A DNA stretch of 64,000 nucleotides from Longimicrobium sp. (GTDB lineage: Bacteria > Gemmatimonadota > Gemmatimonadetes > Longimicrobiales > Longimicrobiaceae): the NCBI GenBank assembly GCA_036389135.1, contig DASVQP010000052.1, positions 108,838 to 172,837 on the forward strand, read 5' to 3'. How positions within the stretch are numbered: the stretch's first letter is position 1; every line of letters starts with the position of its first letter. The position numbers and the translations under genes are program-made. The notes under the pieces were generated by a model. It saw only the letters and a program-made list of their open reading frames with translations, made no database searches and was not told the origin of the DNA. This document shows, piece after piece, positions 50,033 to 58,320 of this stretch.

Positions 50033-51514
50033 ATGAGCGATTCAGGCGCGGTACGGGGGCCGTGGATCCTGGCGCTTGACGCCGGGAGCTCGTCCGTGCG
50101 CGCCGAGTTGTTCGACACGGCGGGCGGGGAGCCGCCCGGGTTCGGGGCCGCGAGGGCGGAGTATTCGTGGCGCACCGAGGAGGGCGCCATGGAGACCGAC
50201 CCCGAGGCGCTCGTCGGGCGGTGCGTGGAGGTGATCGACGGGGCGGTGGTCGCGGCGCGGAGGGCCGGGGCGGAGATCGCCGGGGTGGCGATGGCGACGT
50301 TCTGGCATGGGCTCGCGGGTGTAGGGAGCGACGGGCGCGCCGTCACGCCGCTCTTCGGCTGGGGCGAGGCGCGGGCCGCCGGCGCCGCGCGCGAGCTCGC
50401 CGGGCGGATGGACGCGGCGGAGTACCACCGACGGACCGGGTGCTGGCTCCATCCCACCTATCCCGCCGCGCGGCTCCTCTGGCTTCGCGCCGAGGCGGGC
50501 GATAGCTTGCCGCGCGCCGTCACCTGGCTCTCGGTGGGCGAGATGCTCCTGCTGCGCTTCTTTGGCGAGGCGCGCACGTCGCTGTCGATGGCGTCGGGGA
50601 CGGGGCTCCTCGGGCTTCGCTCGTGCGCGTGGGACGAGGAGACGCTGGCGGCGGTCGGCGTGGAGCCGGGTGCGCTGCCAAGGGTGTCGGACGAGCCACT
50701 GCGCGGGCTGGGGGCGGAGTGGGCGGCGCGCTGGCCGGAGCTGGCGGACGTTCCCTGGTTCCCCGCGCTGGGCGACGGCGGGTGCGCGAGCCTGGGGAGC
50801 GGCGCCTTTGGGCCCGGACGCATCGGGCTGACGGTGGGGACGTCGGCGGCGCTGCGGGTGCTGCGCGCGGATCCCGACCCGCAGCCGCCAGAGTCGCTCT
50901 GGTGCTACCGGCTGGATGGGCGGCGCACGGTTTCCGGCCGGGCGCTTTCGAACGCGGGGAATGCGTTCGCCTGGCTTTCGCGGACGCTGGTGCTGCCCCC
51001 GGCGGAGGAGCTGGACGCGGCGCTGGACGAGCTTCCGCCGGACGGGCACGGGCTGACGGTGAGCCCCGGATTGGTGCCCGGCCGCCCTCCCACGCTGGAC
51101 CCGGACGAGCGCGCGGCGCTCCTCGGCGTCTCCCTCGCCACGACGCCGCTGCACATCGCGCGGGCGTGGCTGGAGGCGGTCGCCTACCGCATCGCGGATG
51201 CGGCGGACGCGGTGGAGGGCGCGTACGGACCCGCCGCCGAGGTGGTCGCCAGCGGCGGCGCGCTGCATGCGTCGCCCGCGTGGACCCGCATCATCGCGGA
51301 CGTGCTGGGTCGCCCCGTGCGCCTGGCCGCGGTGGACGAGGAGACGGCGCGCGGCGCGGCGCTCATCGCGCTGGAGCGGCTGGGGCTGATCGAGGACCTG
51401 GCGGCCGTCGCGCGTGTCGGCGGCGAGCTGTTCGAGCCGGACGAAGGGCGGCACGCGGTGTACGCGGCGGCGCGGGAGCGGAGGCCCTCACCCCCCGGCC
51501 CCCTCTCCCGATAA
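50033..51514 (+). CDS. FGGY-family carbohydrate kinase (gluconokinase-like)
   Basis: A 493-residue sugar kinase of the actin/hexokinase fold. L-A-L-D-A-G-S-S-S-V-R-A is the phosphate-1 loop; G-R-I-G-L-T-V-G-T-S-A-A-L and V-A-S-G-G-A-L-H-A-S-P are the phosphate-2 and adenosine motifs. The FGGY family phosphorylates gluconate, xylulose, glycerol and others. The neighbouring pentose phosphate genes make gluconate (to 6-phosphogluconate) or xylulose the likeliest substrate; this is inference. The last residues, R-R-P-S-P-P-G-P-L-S-R, and the TAA stop lie within family D repeat copy 2, so the original end was probably replaced. A family A cluster abuts its start. Confidence 0.8.
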   Translation: MSDSGAVRGPWILALDAGSSSVRAELFDTAGGEPPGFGAARAEYSWRTEEGAMETDPEALVGRCVEVIDGAVVAARRAGAEIAGVAMATFWHGLAGVGSDGRAVTPLFGWGEARAAGAARELAGRMDAAEYHRRTGCWLHPTYPAARLLWLRAEAGDSLPRAVTWLSVGEMLLLRFFGEARTSLSMASGTGLLGLRSCAWDEETLAAVGVEPGALPRVSDEPLRGLGAEWAARWPELADVPWFPALGDGGCASLGSGAFGPGRIGLTVGTSAALRVLRADPDPQPPESLWCYRLDGRRTVSGRALSNAGNAFAWLSRTLVLPPAEELDAALDELPPDGHGLTVSPGLVPGRPPTLDPDERAALLGVSLATTPLHIARAWLEAVAYRIADAADAVEGAYGPAAEVVASGGALHASPAWTRIIADVLGRPVRLAAVDEETARGAALIALERLGLIEDLAAVARVGGELFEPDEGRHAVYAAARERRPSPPGPLSR

Positions 51515-51552
51515 CAGGAGAGGGTGCCCCTCTCGTTCTCGGGAGAGGGGGG
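51485..51552. repeat. Family D element, copy 2, overlapping the kinase 3' end
   Basis: Nearly identical over about 65 bases to 40106-40172. The GATAACAGGAG core provides the TAA stop of the upstream kinase frame. The transketolase gene starts about 38 bases after the element. Confidence 0.85.
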
Positions 51553-51589
51553 GAACTGCGTGAAGCATCCAATCAAACATTCGAGCCAA

Positions 51590-53689
51590 ATGACGATGCC
51601 CTCTTCCGGCACGACGAGCGGGAGCGAACTGGACCAGCTCTGCATCAACACGATCCGCACCCTCTCGATGGACGCGGTGCAGGCGGCCAACTCGGGACAC
51701 CCGGGAACGCCGATGGCGCTGGCTCCGCTGGCGTACGTCATCTGGACGCGCCACATGCGCCACAACCCGCTCGACCCGAAGTGGTTCGGGCGCGACCGCT
51801 TCATCCTGTCGGCGGGGCACGCGTCGATGCTCCTGTACTCGATGCTGTACCTGACCGGGTACGGGCTGGAGCTGCAGGACCTCAAGGACTTCCGCCAGTG
51901 GGAGAGCCGCACCCCCGGGCACCCCGAATACGGCCACACGCCCGGCGTGGAGACGACCACGGGACCGCTGGGGCAGGGCGTGGCGAACGGGGTGGGGATG
52001 GCGATGGCGGAGGCTCACCTGGCCGCGCTGTACAACCGTGACGGGCACCGCGTGGTGGATCACCACGTGTACGCCATCTGCTCGGACGGCGACCTGATGG
52101 AAGGCGTCGCGGCGGAGGCGGTGTCGCTGGCGGGGCACCTGAAGCTGGGGAAGCTGATCTACTTCTGGGACGACAACAAGATCACCATCGAAGGCTCCAC
52201 CGATCTCGCCTTCACGGAGGACGTGGAGGGGCGCTTCGCCGCGTGCGGCTGGCACACGGAGCGCGTGGAGGACGTCAACGACCTGGAAGCGCTGGATGCG
52301 GCGATCCGCTCCGCCAAGGCCGATCCGCGCCCCTCGCTCATCGCCGTCCGCACGGTGATCGGCTACGGATCGCCCAAGAAGGCAGGCTCCGAGAAGGCGC
52401 ACGGCGAGCCGCTGGGCGCCGAGGAGATCGTCGCGACCAAGCACAACCTGGGGTGGCCTTGGGAGGAGCCGTTCTTCGTTCCCGACGAGGCGCTGGCCCA
52501 CATGCGCCAGGCCACCGAGCGCGGCCCGCTGATGCAGCGCGATTGGGAGCAGCGCTTCGACCGGTACGCCGCGGAAAACCCCGAGCTGGCGCGCGGCCTC
52601 TACGGCGCGCTGGAGCAGCGTCTTCCCGAGGGGTGGGACGCGGAGATCCCCACCTGGGCGCCGGACGAGAAGCCGATCGCCACGCGCGCGGCGTCGGGGA
52701 AGGCGCTGAACGCCATCGCGAAGAACGTCCCCTGGCTGATGGGCGGGAGCGCGGACCTGGCGGGCTCCAACAACACCAACATCGACGGCGGCGCCGACTT
52801 CGAGCCGGGGAGCTATGCGGGGCGCGTCCTGCACTTCGGGGTACGCGAGCACGCGATGGGCTCGGTGATGAACGGGATGACGCTGCACGGCGGCGTCCGC
52901 GTCTTCGGCGGCACCTTTCTGATCTTCTCGGACTACATGCGCCCGCCGATCCGCCTGGCGGCGCTGATGGAGCAGCCGACGATCTACATCTTCACGCACG
53001 ACTCCGTCGGGCTGGGCGAGGACGGCCCCACGCACCAGCCGATCGAGCAGCTCGCGGCGCTGCGCTCCATCCCCGGCCTCGTGGACCTGCGCCCGTGCGA
53101 CGCCAACGAGACGGCGGAGGCGTGGCGCTTCGCGATGGAGTTCAGGGAGGGCCCCATCTTCATGGCGCTCACCCGGCAGGCCCTGCCGCACCTCGACCGC
53201 GACCGCTTCGGCGCCGCGTCTGGCCTGCGCCGCGGCGCCTACGTCCTCTCGGACGCGGAGGGCGGCGCTCCGGAGGTGTTGCTGATGGCGACCGGCTCCG
53301 AGGTGGCGGTGACGCTGGAGGCGCAGGAGGCGCTGCGTGCGGAGGGGATCCGGGCGCGCGTGGTGAGCATGCCGAGCTGGCAGCTCTTCGCCCGGCAGCC
53401 GCGCGAGTACCGCGAATCGGTGCTCCCGCCGTCGGTCACCGCACGAGTGGCGGTGGAGGCGGGGAGCCCGATGGGGTGGCACCGCTGGGTGGGGAGCGAC
53501 GGGCACATCGTGGGGATCACGCGCTTCGGCGCATCGGCCCCGGCCACGCGCGTCTTCGAGGAGCTGGGCTTCAGCGCCGCCAACATCGCCGCGCACGCCC
53601 GCGCCGCCCTCGGCCGCGGCCCGACGCCGACCGGCGGGGAAGGGGAGGCGGGGGCCGGCGGGGCGAAGCTGGGAATGGATGAGAAATAG
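51590..53689 (+). CDS. tkt: Transketolase
   Basis: A 699-residue thiamine-diphosphate enzyme that moves two-carbon units between ketose and aldose phosphates. S-G-H-P-G-T-P-M-A opens the TPP domain; G-D-G-D-L-M-E-G (here [10 protein letters not shown]) binds Mg-TPP. The second domain has [12 protein letters not shown] and the histidines in [15 protein letters not shown]. Length is normal apart from a 25-residue Gly/Glu-rich tail. ATG 51590 was chosen; GTG 51560 is closer to the repeat and would add ten residues. First enzyme of the non-oxidative branch encoded here, followed by transaldolase. Confidence 0.93.
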   Translation: MTMPSSGTTSGSELDQLCINTIRTLSMDAVQAANSGHPGTPMALAPLAYVIWTRHMRHNPLDPKWFGRDRFILSAGHASMLLYSMLYLTGYGLELQDLKDFRQWESRTPGHPEYGHTPGVETTTGPLGQGVANGVGMAMAEAHLAALYNRDGHRVVDHHVYAICSDGDLMEGVAAEAVSLAGHLKLGKLIYFWDDNKITIEGSTDLAFTEDVEGRFAACGWHTERVEDVNDLEALDAAIRSAKADPRPSLIAVRTVIGYGSPKKAGSEKAHGEPLGAEEIVATKHNLGWPWEEPFFVPDEALAHMRQATERGPLMQRDWEQRFDRYAAENPELARGLYGALEQRLPEGWDAEIPTWAPDEKPIATRAASGKALNAIAKNVPWLMGGSADLAGSNNTNIDGGADFEPGSYAGRVLHFGVREHAMGSVMNGMTLHGGVRVFGGTFLIFSDYMRPPIRLAALMEQPTIYIFTHDSVGLGEDGPTHQPIEQLAALRSIPGLVDLRPCDANETAEAWRFAMEFREGPIFMALTRQALPHLDRDRFGAASGLRRGAYVLSDAEGGAPEVLLMATGSEVAVTLEAQEALRAEGIRARVVSMPSWQLFARQPREYRESVLPPSVTARVAVEAGSPMGWHRWVGSDGHIVGITRFGASAPATRVFEELGFSAANIAAHARAALGRGPTPTGGEGEAGAGGAKLGMDEK

Positions 53690-53695
53690 AAAAGA

Positions 53696-53764
53696 AGTGC
53701 TAAGTGCTGAGTGCTAAGTGCTGAACCGCAGTTACTTAGCACTTAGGACTCAGCACTTGGGACT
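53696..53764. repeat. Heptamer hairpin, copy 6
   Basis: GTGCTAAGTGCTGAGTGCTAAGTG (two units short of a perfect run) and the inverse arm ACTTAGCACTTAGGACTCAGCAC enclose GAACCGCAG. It fills the spacer between tkt and tal and can form a stem of over 20 bp. Confidence 0.85.
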
Positions 53765-53798
53765 CCAGTATTCAGTACCCATACCGCGAGGACGACCC

Positions 53799-54917
53799 AT
53801 GCCCGAAACGAACCCACTTCACCAACTGCATCCCCTCGGCCAATCCGTGTGGCTGGACTACATCCGTCGCGAGATCCTGGAGAACGGGGAGCTGGAGGCG
53901 ATGATCGCGCGGTATGACCTGCGCGGCGTCACTTCCAACCCCAGCATCTTCGAGGAAGCGATCGGCAAGAGCGACGACTACGACTCCGCGATGGAGGAGC
54001 TGGCGGCGGACGGGGCGGACGCGAGCCGCGCGTACGAGACGCTCGCGGTGCAGGACATCCAGCGCGCCTGCGACTTCTTTCGCCCCGTCTACGAGGCCGC
54101 GGGCGGGCACGACGGGTTCGTGTCGCTGGAGGTGTCGCCCGAGCTGGCGCACAGCGCGGAGGAGACGCTGGAGGAGGCGCGGCGGCTGTGGAAGGCGGTC
54201 GACCGGCCCAACCTCATGGTCAAGGTGCCGGGCACGGAGCACAGCGTCCCCGCCTTCGAGCAGCTCATCGCGGAGGGGATCAACGTCAACGTCACGCTCC
54301 TCTTCTCCATCTCCGGCTACGAGCGGGTGATGGAGGCGTACCTGCGCGGGCTGGAGAAGCGCACCGAACAGGGCGGGGCGCTGGACCGGGTGGCCTCGGT
54401 GGCGTCGTTCTTCATCTCGCGCGTGGACTCCGCGGTCGATGCGCAGCTCGAGAAGCTGGGCGGCGACACGGCGAAGTCGATGATGGGGAAGGCTGCGGTG
54501 GCGAACGCGAAGCTGGCGTACCACCGCTTCACCGAGGTCTTCGCGGGCGAGCGATGGGACCGGCTGGCGGGGCGCGGCGCGCGGGTGCAGCGGCCGCTCT
54601 GGGCAAGCACCTCCACCAAGAACCCCGAGTATCGCGACGTCATTTACGTGGAGGAGCTGATCGGGCCGCACACCGTCAACACGATGCCGCTCGCCACCGT
54701 CAAGGCGTTCGCGGACCACGGCGTCGCGCGCCGCACGGTGGACCAGGACGTGGCCTCGTCGCGCCAGGTGCTCGCCGACCTCCGCGAGCTGGGGATCGAC
54801 CTGGACGCCGTCACCGAGCAGCTGCAGACCGAGGGCGTGGAGAAGTTCTCCAAGTCGTTCCGCGGGATGATGCAGGTGGTGGAGGAGAAGCTGGCGCGGG
54901 TGGGGGCGAAGGCGTAG
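53799..54917 (+). CDS. tal: Transaldolase
   Basis: A 372-residue class I aldolase-fold enzyme transferring a dihydroxyacetone unit between sedoheptulose-7-phosphate and glyceraldehyde-3-phosphate. The Schiff-base lysine is K274 in W-A-S-T-S-T-K-N. G-V-T-S-N-P-S-I-F-E, V-K-V-P-G-T and N-V-N-V-T-L-L-F-S match the longer Tal subfamily seen in actinobacteria and cyanobacteria. GAGGA lies ahead of ATG 53799. It stands between tkt and the gndA-zwf-pgl genes. Confidence 0.93.
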   Translation: MPETNPLHQLHPLGQSVWLDYIRREILENGELEAMIARYDLRGVTSNPSIFEEAIGKSDDYDSAMEELAADGADASRAYETLAVQDIQRACDFFRPVYEAAGGHDGFVSLEVSPELAHSAEETLEEARRLWKAVDRPNLMVKVPGTEHSVPAFEQLIAEGINVNVTLLFSISGYERVMEAYLRGLEKRTEQGGALDRVASVASFFISRVDSAVDAQLEKLGGDTAKSMMGKAAVANAKLAYHRFTEVFAGERWDRLAGRGARVQRPLWASTSTKNPEYRDVIYVEELIGPHTVNTMPLATVKAFADHGVARRTVDQDVASSRQVLADLRELGIDLDAVTEQLQTEGVEKFSKSFRGMMQVVEEKLARVGAKA

Positions 54918-54983
54918 GGGCCCCCTCCCCCGCTCGTCACCTCGCTGCCCCCTCCCCCTATAACTACCTTGGGGAAGGGGGCG
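54917..54983. repeat. Family E hairpin, copy 5
   Basis: GGGGCCCCCTCCCCCGCTCG, then CCCCCTCCCCC...CTTGGGGAAGGGGG. It starts at the tal stop codon and may terminate the tkt-tal transcript. Confidence 0.75.
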
Positions 54984-55011
54984 GTCGCGCAGATCTCCGT
55001 GGGGTGCACGG

Positions 55012-55190
55012 ATTCCGTGTGGGCGCGATTCATCGCGCCCACCCTCCGCCCGTTCTCGACATTCGCCCCCACGCACGAATTCCGTAGGGCAGACCCACGT
55101 GTCTGCCCACCCTTCTTCCGCGCCCAAGCCGCCTGACCAACCAGACCTCGTAGGGGCCGCCCCGCGTGGCTGCCCGTGCCCGCCTTCGCG
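55012..55190. repeat. Family A modular palindrome cluster, copy 10 (reverse orientation)
   Basis: GGGCGCGATTCATCGCGCCC, GGGCAGACCCACGTGTCTGCCC and GGGGCCGCCCCGCGTGGCTGCCC modules, each preceded by GTAG. Orientation is opposite to copy 2. Confidence 0.8.
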
Positions 55191-55364
55191 ACGACGCCCG
55201 GCATCCGATTTGGGACACCTGGCTGCGACCCGTGTGTCCCGGCTGTCCCAATCGTGCCGCACATGTTCCCATCGGACGGAAATGTTCCCCGAGGCTAAGA
55301 TGTTGCTGCCACACGATATCGTAGCACAACACCGGAATCGGCCGGGATCGGCACACCGGTTGCC

Positions 55365-55565
55365 CTGAGGGATGTCATCGAATGTCCCCCTGCTCGCCAC
55401 TTTTCCGCCTCGCACATTCACAGCAGCACCCCGGGACCGCCTCGGATGGCGGCGTGCCCCGGGCCCAAGACGAAGCGGCTCCCCGCCGCTCCCCGCCAGG
55501 ACCCCTCCGGACATCGCCTCCCCGCCGGGCCGCCTCCTAACCAGGAGCGGCCCGGTGGCGTTTTT
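55365..55565 (+). ncRNA. Candidate structured RNA or leader upstream of gndA-zwf
   Basis: A closing helix can form between GAGGGATGTC (55367-55376) and GACATCGCCTC (55510-55520) with one bulged base. Inside is a hairpin with CCGCC/GGCGG (about 55434-55449) extended by CCCGGG/CCCGGG. The strong terminator at 55523-55565 follows directly, 98 bases before the gndA start. Size and layout would suit either a 6S-like small RNA or a cis-acting leader with an attenuator. No clear promoter was found. No known RNA family can be named from sequence alone. Confidence 0.35.
55523..55565 (+). terminator. Strong Rho-independent terminator upstream of gndA
   Basis: CGCCGGGCCG and CGGCCCGGTGGCG arms with an inner CTCCT-AACC-AGGAG hairpin, followed by TTTTT at 55561-55565. 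It is the best terminator in the window, yet it lies about 600 bases after tal and 98 bases before gndA, so it must end a separate short transcript or act as an attenuator. Confidence 0.85.
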
Positions 55566-55663
55566 GTGCCCGGAGCTTGCCGCGCCCGGCCGGGGGTGCG
55601 TATTTGCAGCGATGCCGCGCGACGAAGCGCGGCCGGCGTACACCAGCACACGCGGAGGGGCGG

Positions 55664-56581
55664 ATGCGGCTCGGGATGGTGGGGCTCGGGAAGATGGGCG
55701 GCAACATGGTGCAGCGCCTCATCCGCGGCGGGCACGAGGTGGCGGTGTTCGACCTCAACGCCGAGGCGGTCCAGAAGGTGGCCGACGCCGGCGCGACCCC
55801 CGCAGGTTCGCTGGCGGAGCTGGTGGGCGCGCTCCAGGCGCCGCGCGTGGTGTGGGTGATGGTCCCCGCCGGCGACCCCACGGAGCAGACCCTGCGCTCG
55901 CTCGCCGACCTCTTGCAGCCCGGCGACGTGCTGATCGACGGCGGCAACTCCAACTTCCACGACACCAAGCGGCGCTCGGCCGAGCTGGGCGCGCGCGGCA
56001 TCCACCTGATCGACGCGGGCACGAGCGGCGGGGTGTGGGGGCTGGAGAACGGCTACTGCCTGATGGTGGGCGGGCCGGACGAGGCGGTGCGGATCTGCGA
56101 GCCCGCCTTCCGCACGCTGGCGCCGGAGAACGGCTACGAGCACGTGGGGCCGAGCGGGGCGGGGCACTTCACCAAGATGGTCCACAACGGCATCGAGTAC
56201 GGCCTGATGCAGGCGTACGCCGAGGGCTTCGAGATCCTCAAGAAGTCCGAGTTTCCGCTGGACCTGCAGCGCATCGCCGGGCTGTGGCAGCACGGGAGCG
56301 TGGTGAGGTCGTGGCTCCTGGAGCTTCTGGAGCGCGCCTACGCCGCCGAGGGGCAGGAGCTGGAGCGCATCCGCGGGTGGGTGGCCGACTCGGGCGAGGG
56401 GCGCTGGACGGTGCAGGCCGCCATCGACCTGGACGTTCCCGCCCCCGTCATCACCCTGTCGCTGATGGCACGCTTCGCCAGCCGGCAGGACGAGAGCTAC
56501 GGCGCGCAGGTGCTGGCCGCGCTCCGCAACCAGTTCGGCGGGCACGCCATCAAGGCCGCCGAGCCGGAGGGGCCCAAGTGA
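55664..56581 (+). CDS. gndA: 6-Phosphogluconate dehydrogenase, decarboxylating, short (GndA/YqeC) type
   Basis: A 305-residue enzyme oxidising 6-phosphogluconate to ribulose-5-phosphate and CO2. M-R-L-G-M-V-G-L-G-K-M-G-G-N-M starts the dinucleotide fold; G-G-N-S-N-F-H-D-T, S-G-G-V-W-G-L-E-N-G-Y and H-F-T-K-M-V-H-N-G-I-E-Y (catalytic Lys) are present. Length near 300 marks the short subfamily, often NAD-preferring, as opposed to the 470-residue Gnd. CGGAGGGGCGG lies ahead of ATG 55664. It overlaps zwf by four bases, so dehydrogenation steps 1 and 3 of the oxidative branch are co-translated. Confidence 0.93.
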   Translation: MRLGMVGLGKMGGNMVQRLIRGGHEVAVFDLNAEAVQKVADAGATPAGSLAELVGALQAPRVVWVMVPAGDPTEQTLRSLADLLQPGDVLIDGGNSNFHDTKRRSAELGARGIHLIDAGTSGGVWGLENGYCLMVGGPDEAVRICEPAFRTLAPENGYEHVGPSGAGHFTKMVHNGIEYGLMQAYAEGFEILKKSEFPLDLQRIAGLWQHGSVVRSWLLELLERAYAAEGQELERIRGWVADSGEGRWTVQAAIDLDVPAPVITLSLMARFASRQDESYGAQVLAALRNQFGGHAIKAAEPEGPK

Positions 56582-58128
56582 GCACCGCATCGCCGGCCGC
56601 GGCAGGGGCGAGAGCGGCCTCTGCGTCGCCGCTGCGCAAGGCGCTGTCGAGTGTGCGCGTGCCGCAGCCGCTGGTGCTGGTGATCTTTGGCGGCACCGGC
56701 GACCTGGCGCGCCGCAAGCTGATCCCCGCGCTCTTTCGCCTCTGGCAGCAGCAGCTTCTGCCCGAGGGGTTCGCGGTGGTCGGCGTGGCGCGCGAGCAGA
56801 TGGACGACGAGGAGTACCGTCGCCGCGCACGCGAGGCGCTGGGCGAGTTCGCCACGGCGGCGACCGACGAGGAGTGGGCGGAGTTCGGGCGGCGGCTCTT
56901 CTTCGGAAGCCACGTCTTCGACGATGCGGAAGGTTTCGAGCGGCTCAAGACGCAGCTCCAGGCGATCGATCAACAGTTCGGAGTCCCGGGCAACCGCCTC
57001 TTCTACTACGCCGTGCCCCCGCAGGTGGTGGACGAGATCTCGCGCGACCTGGGGAAGTCGGGGCTCATCTGCCCGCCGAGCTGCCCGTGCTGGACGCGCG
57101 CCATCGTGGAGAAGCCCTTCGGCCGCGATCTGGCCTCCGCGAAGGAGTTGAACCTGGCGCTGCTGGAGGTCTACGACGAGCGGCAGATCTTTCGCATCGA
57201 CCACTACCTGGGGAAGGAGACGCTCCAGAACCTGATGGTCTTCCGCTTCGGCAACTCGGTGTGGGAGCCGCTGTGGACGCGCAGCCACATCGACCACGTG
57301 CAGATCACCGTCGCGGAGGAGGTGGGGCTGGAGATGCGCGCCGACTACTACGAGAAGAGCGGCGCCCTGCGGGACATGGTGCAGAGCCACCTCCTCCAGA
57401 TCCTGACGCTGGTGGCGATGGAGCCCCCCGCATCGTACGACGCGGACTCGGTGCGCAACGAGAAGGTCAAGGTGCTGCGCTCCGTCCGCCCGTTGCTGGG
57501 CGAGGACATCGATCGCGAGACCGTCCGCGGCCAGTACACCGCCGGGATCGCGGGCCGCGGCTACCGCCAGGAGGAGGGCGCCGCCCCCGATTCGCGCACC
57601 GAGACCTACGCGGCTCTTCGGCTGCAGGTGGAGAACTGGCGATGGGCAGGGGTCCCGTTCTACCTGCGCACGGGGAAGCGTCTTCCGGCCAAGGCGACGG
57701 AGGTGGTGGTCGCCTTCCGCCCGGCGCCGCACCCGGTGATGGACCTGGTGGAGGGCGACCTCCCCGCGCCGAACTCGCTGGTCCTGCGCATCCAGCCCAG
57801 GGAGGGGATCTCGCTCTTCTTCGAGGCCAAGGTCCCCGGCCTCACCGGCCGCATGCAGGCGGTGAGCATGGACTTCGACTACGCCACCGCCTTCGACGGC
57901 GCCGAGTCGCCCGAGGCCTACCAGCGCCTCCTCCTGGACGCCATGCTCGGCGACGCCACCCTCTTCGCCCGCCGCGACGAGGTGGAGGCCGCATGGACCC
58001 TGGTCACGCCGATCCTGGAGCGCTGGGAGGCAGGCGGCGAGCCCGAGGGCTACCCGGCGGGGAGCTGGGGGCCGGAGTGCGCGGACCGGCTGATGGGGGA
58101 CGATCGGAGGGCGTGGCATCAGCCGTGA
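56578..58128 (+). CDS. zwf: Glucose-6-phosphate 1-dehydrogenase
   Basis: A 516-residue enzyme that oxidises glucose-6-phosphate to 6-phosphogluconolactone. F-G-G-T-G-D-L-A-R-R-K is the coenzyme loop (residues 38-47), and R-I-D-H-Y-L-G-K-E-T (206-215) holds the catalytic His and substrate Lys. A cluster C165-x3-C169-x-C171 lies just before V-E-K-P-F-G, which I do not recall from standard Zwf. GTG 56578 overlaps the gndA stop. The product feeds Pgl, encoded next but from a separate promoter. Confidence 0.93.
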   Translation: MSTASPAAAGARAASASPLRKALSSVRVPQPLVLVIFGGTGDLARRKLIPALFRLWQQQLLPEGFAVVGVAREQMDDEEYRRRAREALGEFATAATDEEWAEFGRRLFFGSHVFDDAEGFERLKTQLQAIDQQFGVPGNRLFYYAVPPQVVDEISRDLGKSGLICPPSCPCWTRAIVEKPFGRDLASAKELNLALLEVYDERQIFRIDHYLGKETLQNLMVFRFGNSVWEPLWTRSHIDHVQITVAEEVGLEMRADYYEKSGALRDMVQSHLLQILTLVAMEPPASYDADSVRNEKVKVLRSVRPLLGEDIDRETVRGQYTAGIAGRGYRQEEGAAPDSRTETYAALRLQVENWRWAGVPFYLRTGKRLPAKATEVVVAFRPAPHPVMDLVEGDLPAPNSLVLRIQPREGISLFFEAKVPGLTGRMQAVSMDFDYATAFDGAESPEAYQRLLLDAMLGDATLFARRDEVEAAWTLVTPILERWEAGGEPEGYPAGSWGPECADRLMGDDRRAWHQP

Positions 58129-58164
58129 GGGACCCTCACCCCCAGCGTCGCTCCGCGACGCATT

Positions 58165-58275
58165 CCCCTCCCCAAAACCGCCTGGGGGAGGGGGAGCGCT
58201 TCGGGATTGTGATCACGGGCGGAGTGCACCCTTTCCCCCGCTTGCGGGGGAGAGGGCCGGGGAGAGGGGGAGGCC
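58165..58275. repeat. Family E hairpins, copy 6
   Basis: CCCCTCCCCA/TGGGGGAGGGG around AAACCGCC, then a second unit CTTTCCCCCGCTTGCGGGGGAG. It follows zwf and may terminate its transcript. Confidence 0.7.
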
Positions 58276-58278
58276 GCG

Positions 58279-58307
58279 TTGGGCTCATCGCCGAGCATAC
58301 CTACACT
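58279..58307 (+). promoter_or_regulatory. Promoter of pgl
   Basis: TTGGGC (58279-58284) and TACACT (58302-58307) are 17 bases apart; initiation near 58314 would leave only about 7 bases before the ATG at 58321. This makes an earlier TTG start (58279) unlikely, because that codon is the -35, and suggests a nearly leaderless transcript. Confidence 0.65.
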
Positions 58308-58320
58308 GAACGCCATTGCC

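Noticed and set aside
54918..55663. tRNA or RNase P RNA gene in the long spacer
   Set aside because: No T-loop GTTCGA consensus with cloverleaf arms and no RNase P core sequence were seen; only the weaker structured-RNA candidate remains.
55372..56577. Upstream extension of the zwf frame through the spacer and across gndA
   Set aside because: It passes through the terminator and an out-of-frame reading of gndA; zwf starts at GTG 56578.
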